Of a stretch of DNA of 64,000 nucleotides, positions 26,640-36,278 are shown piece by piece. The notes under the pieces were generated by a model. That model saw nothing but the letters and a program-made list of their open reading frames with translations. It ran no database searches and was not told the origin of the DNA. The position numbers and the translations under genes were made by a program. This stretch comes from Timonella corticicola (GTDB lineage Bacteria; Actinomycetota; Actinomycetes; Actinomycetales; Cellulomonadaceae): the NCBI RefSeq assembly GCF_042683685.1, contig NZ_JBHUOP010000001.1:248001-312000 (forward strand). The letters run 5' to 3'. Numbering within the stretch: position 1 is the stretch's first letter; each line of letters opens with the position of its first letter.

Positions 26640-28526
26640 ATGGCACTCGCATCATCACGCCACCGCGATCTTGAACTGACCGACCTGCCGCATCACGACG
26701 GTAGTGAGAACTATGTTTCGCAGATCACCCCGCAACTGGGGGAGACGGTGAGCGTGAGGGTGCGGGTGCCCTTGTCGTTCGCGGAGACCTCCGTGCATGT
26801 GCGTGTGGTCAGGGATGGGGAACCACGCCTCTCGCAGGCCCGTCTCGTGGCGGAGACTGAGGCTGAACGCTGGTACGAGGCCGATGTGCTGGTGCACAAT
26901 CCGGTCACAAACTACCGATTCTTCTTCGCCCGGCAGGATGATTACGCGTGGCTGAACGGGGAGGGAACATTCTTCCGTGACGTTCCCGATGCGAGTGACT
27001 TCCGGTTGACAGTGCACGCGCCTGCGCCGCACTGGCTTCATGAGGGTGTTGTATATCAGATCTTCCCGGACCGCTTTGCGCGGTCCGAAAATGCGGTGGA
27101 CTTAAGCCAAGCCGACCTGCCGGACTGGGTTATCGTCGAAAATGATTGGAATAGCGACCCGATCCCAAGCGGCCCAGGTGTGGCTGAGCACTTCTTTGGC
27201 GGTGACCTGGACGGCATCGCCGAGAAGCTCGACTACCTCAAGGATCTGGGTGTGAACACGGTGTATCTGACGCCGGTGTTCCCAGGGCGTTCGAACCACC
27301 GCTACGATGCGGCAACATTCGACGAGGTGGACCCGCTGCTCGGTGGGGATGCCGCGTATGCACGGCTTTCGGCGGCTGTGCATGAACGCGGCATGCGCCT
27401 GATGGGCGACATCACCTCAAACCACACAGGGGTCAGCCATGACTGGTTCCGCACCGCGCAGGCGGACCCAACCAGCGACGAACACTCGTTCTTCTACTGG
27501 ACTGACGAGGAACCGGGGTACGCCTGCTGGCTCGAACACCCCTCGCTTCCTAAACTCAACTACCACTCGCAGCTGCTGCGTGAGCGCATGATTGACGGCC
27601 CAGACTCGGTGATCGGCCGCTGGCTGCAACCTCCGTTCTCACTCGATGGCTGGCGCGTTGACGTGGCGAACATGACCGGGCGGTGGGGCACCGACGACAT
27701 GACGCACGACGTGGCCCGTACCATCCGCACGACCATCAACGACGTCAATCCCGACTCTTTGCTGATCGCGGAGCACTTCCACGACGCATCACACGACCTC
27801 GACGGTGCAGGCTGGAACGGCAACATGAACTACTCGGCGTTCACACGCCCGATTTGGTCGTGGCTGGCTGACCCCGCGAACGAGACGCCCGCGTTTGGGC
27901 TGCCCGCCAAGATCAACCGCACCGGTGGAACCGATATGGTCGCCGTGATGCGTCAGTTCAATTCCGTGGTGCCGTTCAAGGTCAACCGCGATCACTGGAA
28001 CATGCTCGGCTCGCACGACACGCCGCGTCTGCGCACGCTCGTGGGCGACGACATGATCGAGGTTGCTCTCGGCCTGCTGGTCACCTACCTCGGAAACCCG
28101 GTCATCTTCGCCGGCGACGAGGTCGGGCTCGAAGGAATCAACGGCGAGCATGCCCGCAAGACCATGCCGTGGAATGACCCCTCGCGGTGGCATGATGGCA
28201 TTCACGCCACGTACCGCGGCCTGCTCTCGGCACGCTCTGGCTCCGAGGCGTTGCGTACAGGCGGTTTACGATGGGTGCTGATTACCGACGAGACGGTCGC
28301 GTATGTCCGCTCCGCTGCGGATGAGTCCGTGCTTGTTGTGGTGTCGCGTTCCGCATTCGACGGTGCTCAGTTGCCAGCCTCGATCGGCCTGGAGTTCGGC
28401 GTGGACGCAGCTTCGCTGCTGGACTCACCGGTTATCCTGTACGGTTCGAGCGCTCTTGGGTTCGATGGTTCGGTGTACGAACTACCCAAAACCGGCCCTT
28501 CTGTCCACATTTGGCGTTTGCGATAA
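26640..28526 (+). CDS. GH13 cyclomaltodextrinase/neopullulanase-like enzyme
   Basis: 628 residues without a signal peptide. Residues ~30-125 form an N-terminal beta-sandwich like the CBM34 domain of cyclomaltodextrinases and maltogenic amylases. The GH13 barrel follows with VYQIFPDRFARSE, GWRVDVANMTG (nucleophile Asp), LIAEHFHDAS (acid Glu) and LGSHDTPRL. It likely processes imported cyclic or branched maltodextrins. Precise substrate range is open. Confidence 0.9.
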   Translation: MALASSRHRDLELTDLPHHDGSENYVSQITPQLGETVSVRVRVPLSFAETSVHVRVVRDGEPRLSQARLVAETEAERWYEADVLVHNPVTNYRFFFARQDDYAWLNGEGTFFRDVPDASDFRLTVHAPAPHWLHEGVVYQIFPDRFARSENAVDLSQADLPDWVIVENDWNSDPIPSGPGVAEHFFGGDLDGIAEKLDYLKDLGVNTVYLTPVFPGRSNHRYDAATFDEVDPLLGGDAAYARLSAAVHERGMRLMGDITSNHTGVSHDWFRTAQADPTSDEHSFFYWTDEEPGYACWLEHPSLPKLNYHSQLLRERMIDGPDSVIGRWLQPPFSLDGWRVDVANMTGRWGTDDMTHDVARTIRTTINDVNPDSLLIAEHFHDASHDLDGAGWNGNMNYSAFTRPIWSWLADPANETPAFGLPAKINRTGGTDMVAVMRQFNSVVPFKVNRDHWNMLGSHDTPRLRTLVGDDMIEVALGLLVTYLGNPVIFAGDEVGLEGINGEHARKTMPWNDPSRWHDGIHATYRGLLSARSGSEALRTGGLRWVLITDETVAYVRSAADESVLVVVSRSAFDGAQLPASIGLEFGVDAASLLDSPVILYGSSALGFDGSVYELPKTGPSVHIWRLR

Positions 28527-28561
28527 CGTATTTTGCCCTCCCATTGGTTTAGGGTGAATAC

Positions 28562-29851
28562 GTGGAAGAACTTGCAGGTACTGGGGGCGGAGGCGGATAT
28601 TCAGACGCTGACCGCGAACGGTGGGTAGCCGAGGCACCTAAAAACAAGAATCGCACGTCGTTTGAACGCGACCGTGCGCGCATTGTGCACTCTTCTGCTC
28701 TGCGGCGTTTGAGCGATAAAACCCAGGTGCTTGGTCCCTCCTCGAACGATTTCATTCGCAACCGACTCACACACACCCTAGAGGTTGCTCAGGTGGGGCG
28801 TGAACTCGGTAAATCCCTCGGGTGCGACCCCGACGTGGTTGACGGGGCATGCCTCGCACACGACCTTGGACACCCGCCGTTTGGGCATAACGGCGAGCGC
28901 GCTCTGGCAGAGATCGCCAAGGACATCGGCGGGTTTGAAGGTAATGCCCAGACCCTACGTATTCTGACTCGCCTTGAGGCCAAGGTGTTCTCACCCGTCG
29001 GCGTGCCCGCCGGATTGAACCTGACGCGCGCCTCCCTTGATGCGTCTGTGAAGTACCCGTGGGGCTATGACAACCGTCCTGACGTGGAGGGCAAACCGAC
29101 CCGCAAGTTTGGTGTCTACGCTGATGACGTCGAGGTGTTCGAATGGCTGCGGCAAGACGCGCCCGAGGGTAAGAAATGTATGGAGTCCCAGGTCATGGAC
29201 TTGGCGGACGATATCTCCTATTCCGTGCACGATGTTGAGGACGCAATTGCTGGCGGCACGTTGGATCTGGCCAAACTGCGGGCCGATGAGGAACGCGAAC
29301 GCGTCGTTGAACTTGCACAGCAGTGGTACGGGCACAACCATTCCGCCGACGATCTACGTGCCGCACTGGAACGGCTGACGCGGGATAAGTTGCTGACCAC
29401 AGATTTTGACGGTTCTCGCCGCTCGCTGGCGGTGCTCAAGGATTCCACGAGCCAACTGATCGGTCGCTTCGCCCAGGCCGCAGAGAAAGCCACCCGTGAG
29501 GTGTATGGGGACGGCCCGCTCACTCGATACTCTGCGGAACTGATCGTTCCGCAGGAAACCGACGCCGAGATCCTCGCGCTCAAAGGACTCGCGGTCGCCT
29601 ACGTGATGGAACCACGGGAACACCAGCGCAACTACATAGATCAGCGCAAGATCATCGAGGACCTCGTGCGCGCTCTCGAGTTCCGTGGCGCAGACGCCCT
29701 TGAGCCTGCGTTCCGTGGCGATTGGCATGTTGCCCGAGATGAAGGAGCGAGACTGCGCGTGGTGATCGACCAGGTCGCTTCACTCACTGACGTGAGCGTG
29801 CTGCGTTGGCACGAACGCTACTGCCAGACCGGAGAAAACCTACTGTTCTAG
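28562..29851 (+). CDS. dgt: dGTP triphosphohydrolase-like protein
   Basis: 429 residues from GTG. HD-domain motifs are clear: RLTHTLEVAQVGRELGKS and LAHDLGHPPFGHNGERAL, then DLADDISYSVHDVEDAI. The family cleaves dNTPs to nucleoside and triphosphate. dgt directly upstream of dnaG is conserved in actinobacteria and suggests a link between nucleotide pools and priming. dGTP preference is not provable from sequence. Confidence 0.93.
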   Translation: MEELAGTGGGGGYSDADRERWVAEAPKNKNRTSFERDRARIVHSSALRRLSDKTQVLGPSSNDFIRNRLTHTLEVAQVGRELGKSLGCDPDVVDGACLAHDLGHPPFGHNGERALAEIAKDIGGFEGNAQTLRILTRLEAKVFSPVGVPAGLNLTRASLDASVKYPWGYDNRPDVEGKPTRKFGVYADDVEVFEWLRQDAPEGKKCMESQVMDLADDISYSVHDVEDAIAGGTLDLAKLRADEERERVVELAQQWYGHNHSADDLRAALERLTRDKLLTTDFDGSRRSLAVLKDSTSQLIGRFAQAAEKATREVYGDGPLTRYSAELIVPQETDAEILALKGLAVAYVMEPREHQRNYIDQRKIIEDLVRALEFRGADALEPAFRGDWHVARDEGARLRVVIDQVASLTDVSVLRWHERYCQTGENLLF

Positions 29852-29917
29852 GACAAAAGGTTTGTGCTGGATGCTCTGACTGGATGTAAGAGTGTTCCCC
29901 ACAACGGTGTTCCCACG

Positions 29918-29988
29918 ACCAACATGGTGATTTTCCGGGATTAGGGTGTTTCTTCTTAGGTAGTAGTTCCGGAAAATCACATGTTGGT
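29918..29988. repeat. Hairpin repeat family 1, copy B
   Basis: Ends ACCAACATGGTGATTTTCCG (from 29918) and GGAAAATCACATGTTGGT (to 29988) are complementary over ~20 bp with one bulge. Bases 29924-29948 are identical to copy A at 15133-15157. Lies between dgt and dnaG. Confidence 0.8.
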
Positions 29989-30124
29989 TCTTCGCAAGCC
30001 CAACACTCGCACGGCTGGGCGTTCCAAATAAACTGTGATGTCGTCGGCAATCGGAAGGGTGCAACGCACCCGCAACCTCTGTTCGCCCACAGCAGTTCCT
30101 CGCGGCGGATGAACAGGACATAGA

Positions 30125-32095
30125 ATGGCAGGCGTGGCAGGGCTAATCAAACGTGAAGATGTCGAGGCGGTACGCGAAAAGTGTCGTATCGAAGACATCG
30201 TGGGTGAGCAGGTCACACTCAAAACCGCTGGTGTCGGCTCGATGAAGGGCCTGTGCCCATTCCATGACGAGAAGACGCCGTCGTTCCACGTGCGCCCGCA
30301 GGTCGGACGCTGGCACTGCTTCGGCTGCAACGAGGGCGGGGACGTCATCTCGTTCGTGCAGAAGATGGACGGACTCGGCTTCACCGAAGCCGTCGAATAC
30401 CTCGCCGGACGCGTCGGAATCCAGATCCGATACGAGGAGGGCACCCAACGCCCCGATGAGGCACCCGGACGCCGCCAACGGCTACTCGAAGCGCACCGCG
30501 TCGCCGCCGCCTACTATCAGGAACAACTCAACTCCCCGGAAGCCGAAACCGCGCGACGGTTCCTGACCGAACGCTCGTTCACTGCAGCCGACGCCGCGCA
30601 CTTCGGGATCGGATACGCGCCCAAAGGGTGGGACAACCTGTACAGGGCACTCCGGCAAAAGGGATTCACCGACCAGGAACTCTTGATCGGCGGCCTCATG
30701 TCGCAGGGAAACCGCGGCGTATACGACCGGTTCCGTGGACGGCTCGTGTGGCCCATTCGTGAGGTCACCGGTGACACCATCGGGTTCGGTGCCCGGCGCC
30801 TCTACGACGACGATCAGGGGCCAAAATACCTCAACACCCCCGAGACCCCGCTGTACAAGAAGTCTCATGTGCTCTACGGGATCGACCTCGCTAAACGAGA
30901 GATCGCCAAGAACAAGCGCGTAGTCGTCGTCGAGGGATACACCGACGTCATGGCCGCGCACCTGTCCGGTGTCACCACCGCCGTTGCAACCTGTGGAACC
31001 GCGTTTGGTTCCGACCACGTACGGTTCGTTCGGCGTCTGCTCGGGGACATGAATACCGGGGGAGGCGTCCGGCTCGCTGGAGGTGGCTCCCAAGGTGGCG
31101 AAATCATCTTTACGTTCGACGGAGATGCAGCGGGCCAGAAAGCCGCCATGCGGGCGTTTGGCGAGGATCAGAAGTTCTACGCCCAAACCTTCGTGGCCGT
31201 CGAACCCTCCGGCATGGACCCCTGCGACCTCCGCATGAACAAAGGACCGCAAGCAGTCCAAGCCCTCGTGGACGGCCGCCAACCGCTGTTCGAGTTCGTG
31301 ATCAAGACAACGCTCAAGGACTACAACCTCGACACCGCCGAAGGGCGTGTGGGGGCACTGCGCGCGTGCGCCCCTATCGTTGCCTCCATCCGCGACAACG
31401 CCCTGCGGCCCGAATACACCCGGCTGCTGACTGGCTGGCTTGGCGTCGACTCCGACTCCGTTTCCCGTGCCGTTGCCTATGCGGTCAAAGACGGCCGTTC
31501 GGGTGCGTCCGGGGTTTCCGCTGGGCGGCCTGCTGCTTCCGGTAGTGGTGCTGGTGTTTCTGGTGCTGCGACCCAGGACGTTGCCGAGTCAAGTTTTGGC
31601 ATTTCCCGTCCCGATTTGCGCGACCCTGTTGCACGCCTTGAAAAGCAGACCCTTGAAGTCATCCTGCAACTTCCGCACGCGGTGTTCGCGCAGGTTGTTG
31701 ACTCACTACCGTCTGAGGCGTTCGTTGTGCCCGCCTGGCGTGCAGTGTATGAGGCCATCCGCGCCGCGGGTGGACTCGCGCAGGCACACCAGATGGAGGT
31801 CGGCGACTGGATCACCCTCGTACTCGACCAAGCGATCGAACCCGTTCAGGTGCTCATCAACGAGTTAGCGGTATCGCCGCTGCCAGAAGACCGTTCCGAA
31901 GCGATTGACGCCTATGCGCAGGGAATCACTCGCGCGTTCCTAGACATGGGTATCACCCGACAAATCGGTGATGTGAAGAGCCGCCTGCGCCGCTCGGATC
32001 CCACCACTGACCCTGTTGGCTATGAGGCTATCTATCGGGCACTCCTCGAACTCGAGGCACAGCGCCGCATCCTGCGCCAAGAACAAATGGACTGA
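30125..32095 (+). CDS. dnaG: DNA primase DnaG
   Basis: 656 residues. The N-terminal CHC2 zinc site uses C44, H47, C65 and C68 (CPFH, CFGC). The TOPRIM core has VVVEGYTDVMAAHLSG and FTFDGDAAGQKAAM. A Gly-rich insertion (MNTGGGVRLAGGGSQGG) lies within TOPRIM, and a Gly/Ser/Ala linker (~460-490) precedes the helicase-binding domain. Synthesises RNA primers for replication. Confidence 0.97.
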   Translation: MAGVAGLIKREDVEAVREKCRIEDIVGEQVTLKTAGVGSMKGLCPFHDEKTPSFHVRPQVGRWHCFGCNEGGDVISFVQKMDGLGFTEAVEYLAGRVGIQIRYEEGTQRPDEAPGRRQRLLEAHRVAAAYYQEQLNSPEAETARRFLTERSFTAADAAHFGIGYAPKGWDNLYRALRQKGFTDQELLIGGLMSQGNRGVYDRFRGRLVWPIREVTGDTIGFGARRLYDDDQGPKYLNTPETPLYKKSHVLYGIDLAKREIAKNKRVVVVEGYTDVMAAHLSGVTTAVATCGTAFGSDHVRFVRRLLGDMNTGGGVRLAGGGSQGGEIIFTFDGDAAGQKAAMRAFGEDQKFYAQTFVAVEPSGMDPCDLRMNKGPQAVQALVDGRQPLFEFVIKTTLKDYNLDTAEGRVGALRACAPIVASIRDNALRPEYTRLLTGWLGVDSDSVSRAVAYAVKDGRSGASGVSAGRPAASGSGAGVSGAATQDVAESSFGISRPDLRDPVARLEKQTLEVILQLPHAVFAQVVDSLPSEAFVVPAWRAVYEAIRAAGGLAQAHQMEVGDWITLVLDQAIEPVQVLINELAVSPLPEDRSEAIDAYAQGITRAFLDMGITRQIGDVKSRLRRSDPTTDPVGYEAIYRALLELEAQRRILRQEQMD

Positions 32096-32376
32096 CGTTC
32101 CAGTCGCGCCCGGGCTTCTGCGTGTTTTCCGTGTTGCGGCCTAGTTGGTGGTGCTGCTGTGGTTTGTGGCAACAGTGTCGACGCGTCCGTAACACTGGTC
32201 TTGTGATTGGCGACGATTCGGTTGCATTGATGTGCCTGTCTCACGCCTGGTCCGGGGCTGGTGTGGGTGTTGCGCGTGCCTGTACCTCTAGCATCTGGCG
32301 TGCATGATGCTGCGGTGTGGCGGAGGTTACGGTTCCAGAATTGGCGTTGCGGGGTGGAAGTGTAGTTAACTTAATT

Positions 32377-32494
32377 CTGCGGCCATCACAGCGGTGAGGA
32401 AACGCCCGGTCCCATTCCGAACCCGGTAGCTAAGCTCACCAGCGTCGATGGTACTGCACTCGGGAGGGTGTGGGAGAGTAGAACGTGGCCGCAC
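32377..32494 (+). rRNA. rrf: 5S ribosomal RNA, stand-alone
   Basis: About 117 nt. The terminal helix TGCGGCCA (32378-32385) pairs with TGGCCGCA (32486-32493). Characteristic blocks CCCATTCCGAACCCGG and GGGAGAGTAGAACGTGGC are present. No 16S or 23S lies upstream; dnaG ends 280 bp before it. It is therefore an orphan 5S copy with its own terminator. Confidence 0.93.
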
Positions 32495-32511
32495 TTAAAC
32501 TTTATATAAAG

Positions 32512-32546
32512 AACGAGGATCCCTAATGGTGGGGGTCCTCGTTTTT
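32512..32546 (+). terminator. 5S rRNA terminator
   Basis: AACGAGGATCCC (32512-32523) pairs with GGGGTCCTCGTT (32532-32543), one G-U pair, 8-nt loop, followed by a T-run. Confidence 0.85.
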
Positions 32547-32550
32547 GTTA

Positions 32551-33065
32551 TGCGCAGACGACTCGTCGCTCTGTTCCCCTGTAACTCTCACTGGCCCTTG
32601 GGGATACCGGCAAGAACCACCCCTCATCCAACTCAACCGTGGCGCGGTCGAGTTGGAGCACAAATGGTTGAGTTCGATAACCACCGAAGGCAGGGTATGG
32701 ATGGTGCCGGAGCCGGGCGGGTAGGTGTTGGGGTCGGTGGGGTGTTTTTGGTCCGGGTGCATAGTTTTTGTGTGTGCACTCGGACGTTTTTCGCCCCATC
32801 GGTTTGATTGGTGGGGTTCAGGGGTGTAGCCGTGAGTGCGGGGCTTGAGTGTGAGTGCTAGCAGTCCTGACACTGAAGTCAAAACCCACATTCACAACCG
32901 CGCTAAGGTCCAGCAGTCACACCACCACCTAAGACGAGCCGATGCCCAGCGTAAGCCAGAAATCAGAACGTAACTGGCTCGTCGGCAATGAATCCAAGGC
33001 GCAGTCGTATGCGACAGCGTTCCACATTCCCGAATAGGACTCGCCTTCAGACAGAACCCGTATTC
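32551..33065. other. Gene-free region between 5S rRNA and the iron importer
   Basis: About 515 bp with no supportable gene. It contains copy A of hairpin repeat family 2; nothing else stands out. Confidence 0.55.
32628..32678. repeat. Hairpin repeat family 2, copy A
   Basis: Inner hairpin CCAACTCAACCG/CGGTCGAGTTGG around TGGCG. The 51-bp stretch matches 60868-60918 with only two differences. The outer left arm present in copy B is missing here, so the outer right arm is unpaired. Confidence 0.75.
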
Positions 33066-35195
33066 TCAGCCGCGTGCGCGCCGCAGGAGCCAAATGAAGT
33101 ACGGAGCGCCCACGAGGGTGACCATGATCCCAGCGGGCAACTGGGAGGGAGAGATCAGCGTACGTCCAAGAGTGTCTGCAACGAGCACAAGCAGTGCGCC
33201 AAGGAGCATGGCAACCGGTATGACCCGGGCTTGTCTGGCGCCGACGAGAGCACGCGCGAGGTGCGGTGCGATGAGCCCGACGAATCCCACTGTTCCCACT
33301 GCGATGACTGCTACGGCGGCAAGCGCTGCGGCGAGCGTGAGCACACCGAGACGGGTGCGTTCGAGGCGAACCCCGAGGATACGAGGGGTATCGTCGTCGA
33401 CTGCGAGCAAATCGAGTTCTCGGTGCAGAGCGACAAGCACGGGGATGACTAGGATGAGTCCCGCTGCGACCGGCAGGGCATCTGCGAAGGACCGACCGTA
33501 GGTTGTTCCAGACAACCACGTAAGGATCCGCGGCGTTTCCCACGGATCGGAGCGTAGGAGCAGGAACGTGGTCACAGCGTTGAGCGCATAGCCGCAACCG
33601 ATACCGACCAACACGAAGCGATCAGGGAAAAGCCCACCACGCCATGCCAGCAGTGCCACGACTGCGAAGGTGACCAGCCCGGCGATCACCGCCATGACGA
33701 CGAGTACGGGGCGGCCACCGCCACCGAACCCTGTGGTGACAACAAAAACAGCTCCAACCCCGGCTCCGGCTGTGATTCCGAGAAGGCTGGGTTCGGCGAG
33801 GGGATTGCGTACGGTGCTCTGTACGACTGTACCTGACAGCGCCAGTGCTGCTCCCGCGAGAACCGCTGCGGCGACACGTGCTGCTCGTTCGTTCAACGCT
33901 CGATCAATGAGATTAGGCGCGCTTGCTTGTAGCCATAACTGAACATCCCCGAGCTGTAGCCAGAGGTTTCCGGCTAACAGCCCGATAACCACGGAAGAAA
34001 CCAGTAGCGTAACGCAGACAATCAATACGGCAAGGAAGCGCCGCCGGGTACGGAGCGCGGATGGCGCGCTGGCGGCCATTCGGGCGGCACCTGTGTCACG
34101 CATCCGCATCGCGAGGATAACGATAATGACCCCGCCAAGGAATGCGGTGGGAATGCCAGTGGGAATTGAGGTGGCGCCTTCGGGGCTGAGAACCGCGCGT
34201 AAGATCGCGTCTGCGAGGAGGATGAGCAAGGCACCGAGCAGCCCCGATGCGGGTACAAGGAATGCGTGGCGACGCAGCGCGGGCACGTAGTTTGCGATGA
34301 GTCTGGCCAGCACAGGCCCGCCCAACCCAACAAACCCGATTGGCCCAGCGAGTGTGACAGAGGAACTCGTCAGGAGCACCGCGCAAAATATTGCGATGGC
34401 ACGTGTCGACCGCAGTGGGACCCCAAGCGAGGCTGCGGTGTCGTCGCCAAGACCAAGCACATCTAGGCGCCGAGAAAGCAGCAGGGAGAACAACAGAATC
34501 ACTGCGATCAGCGGCGCCGTGCGAACTGAAGCATCAATGTTGAGTTGTGCGAGGGACCCGCTTCCCCATGCAAACAACCCAGTGGTGTTTTCTCGGAACA
34601 GGATAAGCAATAATGCCGTCCCAGAACTAAGCGCCATGGAGATTGCAGAACCTGCGAGAATAAGCCGAGTGTTTGCCGTTCCCGAGGCGCGACCTGTGAG
34701 TCCCAGCACAAGTGCCGCAGCCAACAGGCCGCCGGTGAATGCAACGCTGCTCGATGCCCATAGAGGCACTGATATGCCGAATGCCGCAACCACGGTAAGC
34801 GAGAAGTGCGCCCCCGAGGTTACGGCAAGGGTGTCGGGGGAGGCCAAGGCATTGCGCGTGATCGACTGCAAGAGCGCGCCGGCAACGCCAAGTGCGAAAC
34901 CAACGGCGATGCCCGCACACAACCGAGGTAGGCGAGAACCGAGGAAAACATCGTTTACCGAAACCCCACCCACCCGGACGTCTTCACCGAAGAGTGCTCG
35001 AAGTAGTTCGGTGGTTCCAACCCCAGAGGTGCCTTGCGTTAGATGCCATAGTCCGACAGCTACGACGCCCATGACCAGCGCTACGAGCAGGGAGAGCCCG
35101 CCAAGTAGGACGTTGGAACTTAAGGCGGATGCGCCGCCGACCTGCTCCTCGTGTGAGGAGTGGTCGGCGGCGTGAAGCGTGTCTCGTCTGGTCAC
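33066..35195 (-). CDS. Iron-siderophore ABC permease, fused FecCD dimer (FhuB-like)
   Basis: 709 residues, two FecCD permease halves in one chain. Half one ends near AFLGGVIIVILAMRMRD and half two near TLVGAPYFIWLLRRARG, the canonical FecCD end repeated. About 18-20 helices. Fused permeases are known from FhuB. The GTG start overlaps the binding-protein stop by 4 bp. It imports Fe(III)-siderophore with its two partners. Confidence 0.92.
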   Translation of the reverse strand: MTRRDTLHAADHSSHEEQVGGASALSSNVLLGGLSLLVALVMGVVAVGLWHLTQGTSGVGTTELLRALFGEDVRVGGVSVNDVFLGSRLPRLCAGIAVGFALGVAGALLQSITRNALASPDTLAVTSGAHFSLTVVAAFGISVPLWASSSVAFTGGLLAAALVLGLTGRASGTANTRLILAGSAISMALSSGTALLLILFRENTTGLFAWGSGSLAQLNIDASVRTAPLIAVILLFSLLLSRRLDVLGLGDDTAASLGVPLRSTRAIAIFCAVLLTSSSVTLAGPIGFVGLGGPVLARLIANYVPALRRHAFLVPASGLLGALLILLADAILRAVLSPEGATSIPTGIPTAFLGGVIIVILAMRMRDTGAARMAASAPSALRTRRRFLAVLIVCVTLLVSSVVIGLLAGNLWLQLGDVQLWLQASAPNLIDRALNERAARVAAAVLAGAALALSGTVVQSTVRNPLAEPSLLGITAGAGVGAVFVVTTGFGGGGRPVLVVMAVIAGLVTFAVVALLAWRGGLFPDRFVLVGIGCGYALNAVTTFLLLRSDPWETPRILTWLSGTTYGRSFADALPVAAGLILVIPVLVALHRELDLLAVDDDTPRILGVRLERTRLGVLTLAAALAAVAVIAVGTVGFVGLIAPHLARALVGARQARVIPVAMLLGALLVLVADTLGRTLISPSQLPAGIMVTLVGAPYFIWLLRRARG

Positions 35196-36250
35196 TGCCC
35201 GGTGATGACGTCGACAAAGGCGTCGATCGCCTGCTGGTTGGAGCGTGGACCGCCAGCACCCCAGATACCAGGAGGGAATTCAAAGGCGCGGTCTTCCTGC
35301 ACCGCAGGAAGCGCCAGCCAGATAGGGCTCTTGGTGAACTCGTTGACGTAACTATCGGCAGTGCCATCATTCGCAAAGATGAGGTTTGCCTCTCCGACCC
35401 CGACAAGTCCCTCAATGTCAGTCTGGGCGAGGCCATAGGAAGGATCAACACCGCCACTGCCGTAGGAAGAGTTGACATCGTTGGTCCAGGCGCCGTTGAG
35501 TCCCAGTTGTTCTCCCAACTCGGTGAACAACGCGCCCTTACCGTATGGACGGATGACGACGTTCCCGGACTCGATCCAGCCATCGAAGAAGACAAAGTCG
35601 TTGGTTGGAAGTTGTGCGGAGGCAACCTTCTCCTTGGCGGCGGAGAGATGCTTGTCGAATTCCTCGATCACCTCTGCCGCACGCTCGCTGCGTCCCGTTG
35701 CCTCAGCGATGAGGGAGAAGACCTTCTTCATGTTCTCGATCTGTCCGCTCGTGTCAGTGCCGATTGTGGCGAGAACCGGTACATCACCCTTCTCGAGTTT
35801 CCCAAGTAGCTCGTCGTCGGGGCTGTTTGCCTCGATGATGATGAGGTCAGGGTCGGTCGCGTAGATCGCGTCGAGGTCTGGCTCACCGCGTTCGCCCACA
35901 TTGACCACCGACTCCGGCAATGTCTCAGCGCTTACGTAGGTTGCGAAACCGTCAATAGATGCTGCCCCGACTGGTGCGACACACAGTGTGAGCAGGTCCT
36001 CGGTCTGCTGCCATTCCAGGACAACAATGCGTTCGGCTGGCTTGTCCAACTCGATCAACCTGCCGTGGCTGTCTGTCATCGAGACGGGATCAGTGGAGGT
36101 CGTTGTGGAGTCTTGTGCACAACTATCTGAAATGGCCGCGCTGTCTGATACTTCTTCGGCAGAGTTGACTGTGGTGGTTCCACATGCCGAGAGCGTGAGT
36201 GCTGTGATGCCCACACAGGCAACGGAAACAAGGCGGTTGCGGGTTTTCAT
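35192..36250 (-). CDS. Iron-siderophore-binding lipoprotein
   Basis: 352 residues from ATG 36250 behind GGAAAGGA. Signal peptide with lipobox LTLSACGT. Cluster A-III binding protein (ERIVVLEWQQTEDLL; DLDAIYATDPDLIIIEA). The C-terminal FPPGIWGAGGPRSNQQAIDA is a common motif of siderophore-binding proteins. Ligand unknown. Middle gene of the ATPase-binding protein-permease operon. Confidence 0.92.
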   Translation of the reverse strand: MKTRNRLVSVACVGITALTLSACGTTTVNSAEEVSDSAAISDSCAQDSTTTSTDPVSMTDSHGRLIELDKPAERIVVLEWQQTEDLLTLCVAPVGAASIDGFATYVSAETLPESVVNVGERGEPDLDAIYATDPDLIIIEANSPDDELLGKLEKGDVPVLATIGTDTSGQIENMKKVFSLIAEATGRSERAAEVIEEFDKHLSAAKEKVASAQLPTNDFVFFDGWIESGNVVIRPYGKGALFTELGEQLGLNGAWTNDVNSSYGSGGVDPSYGLAQTDIEGLVGVGEANLIFANDGTADSYVNEFTKSPIWLALPAVQEDRAFEFPPGIWGAGGPRSNQQAIDAFVDVITGQ

Positions 36251-36278
36251 GTACGGTCCTTTCCGGAACGGTTGATGG

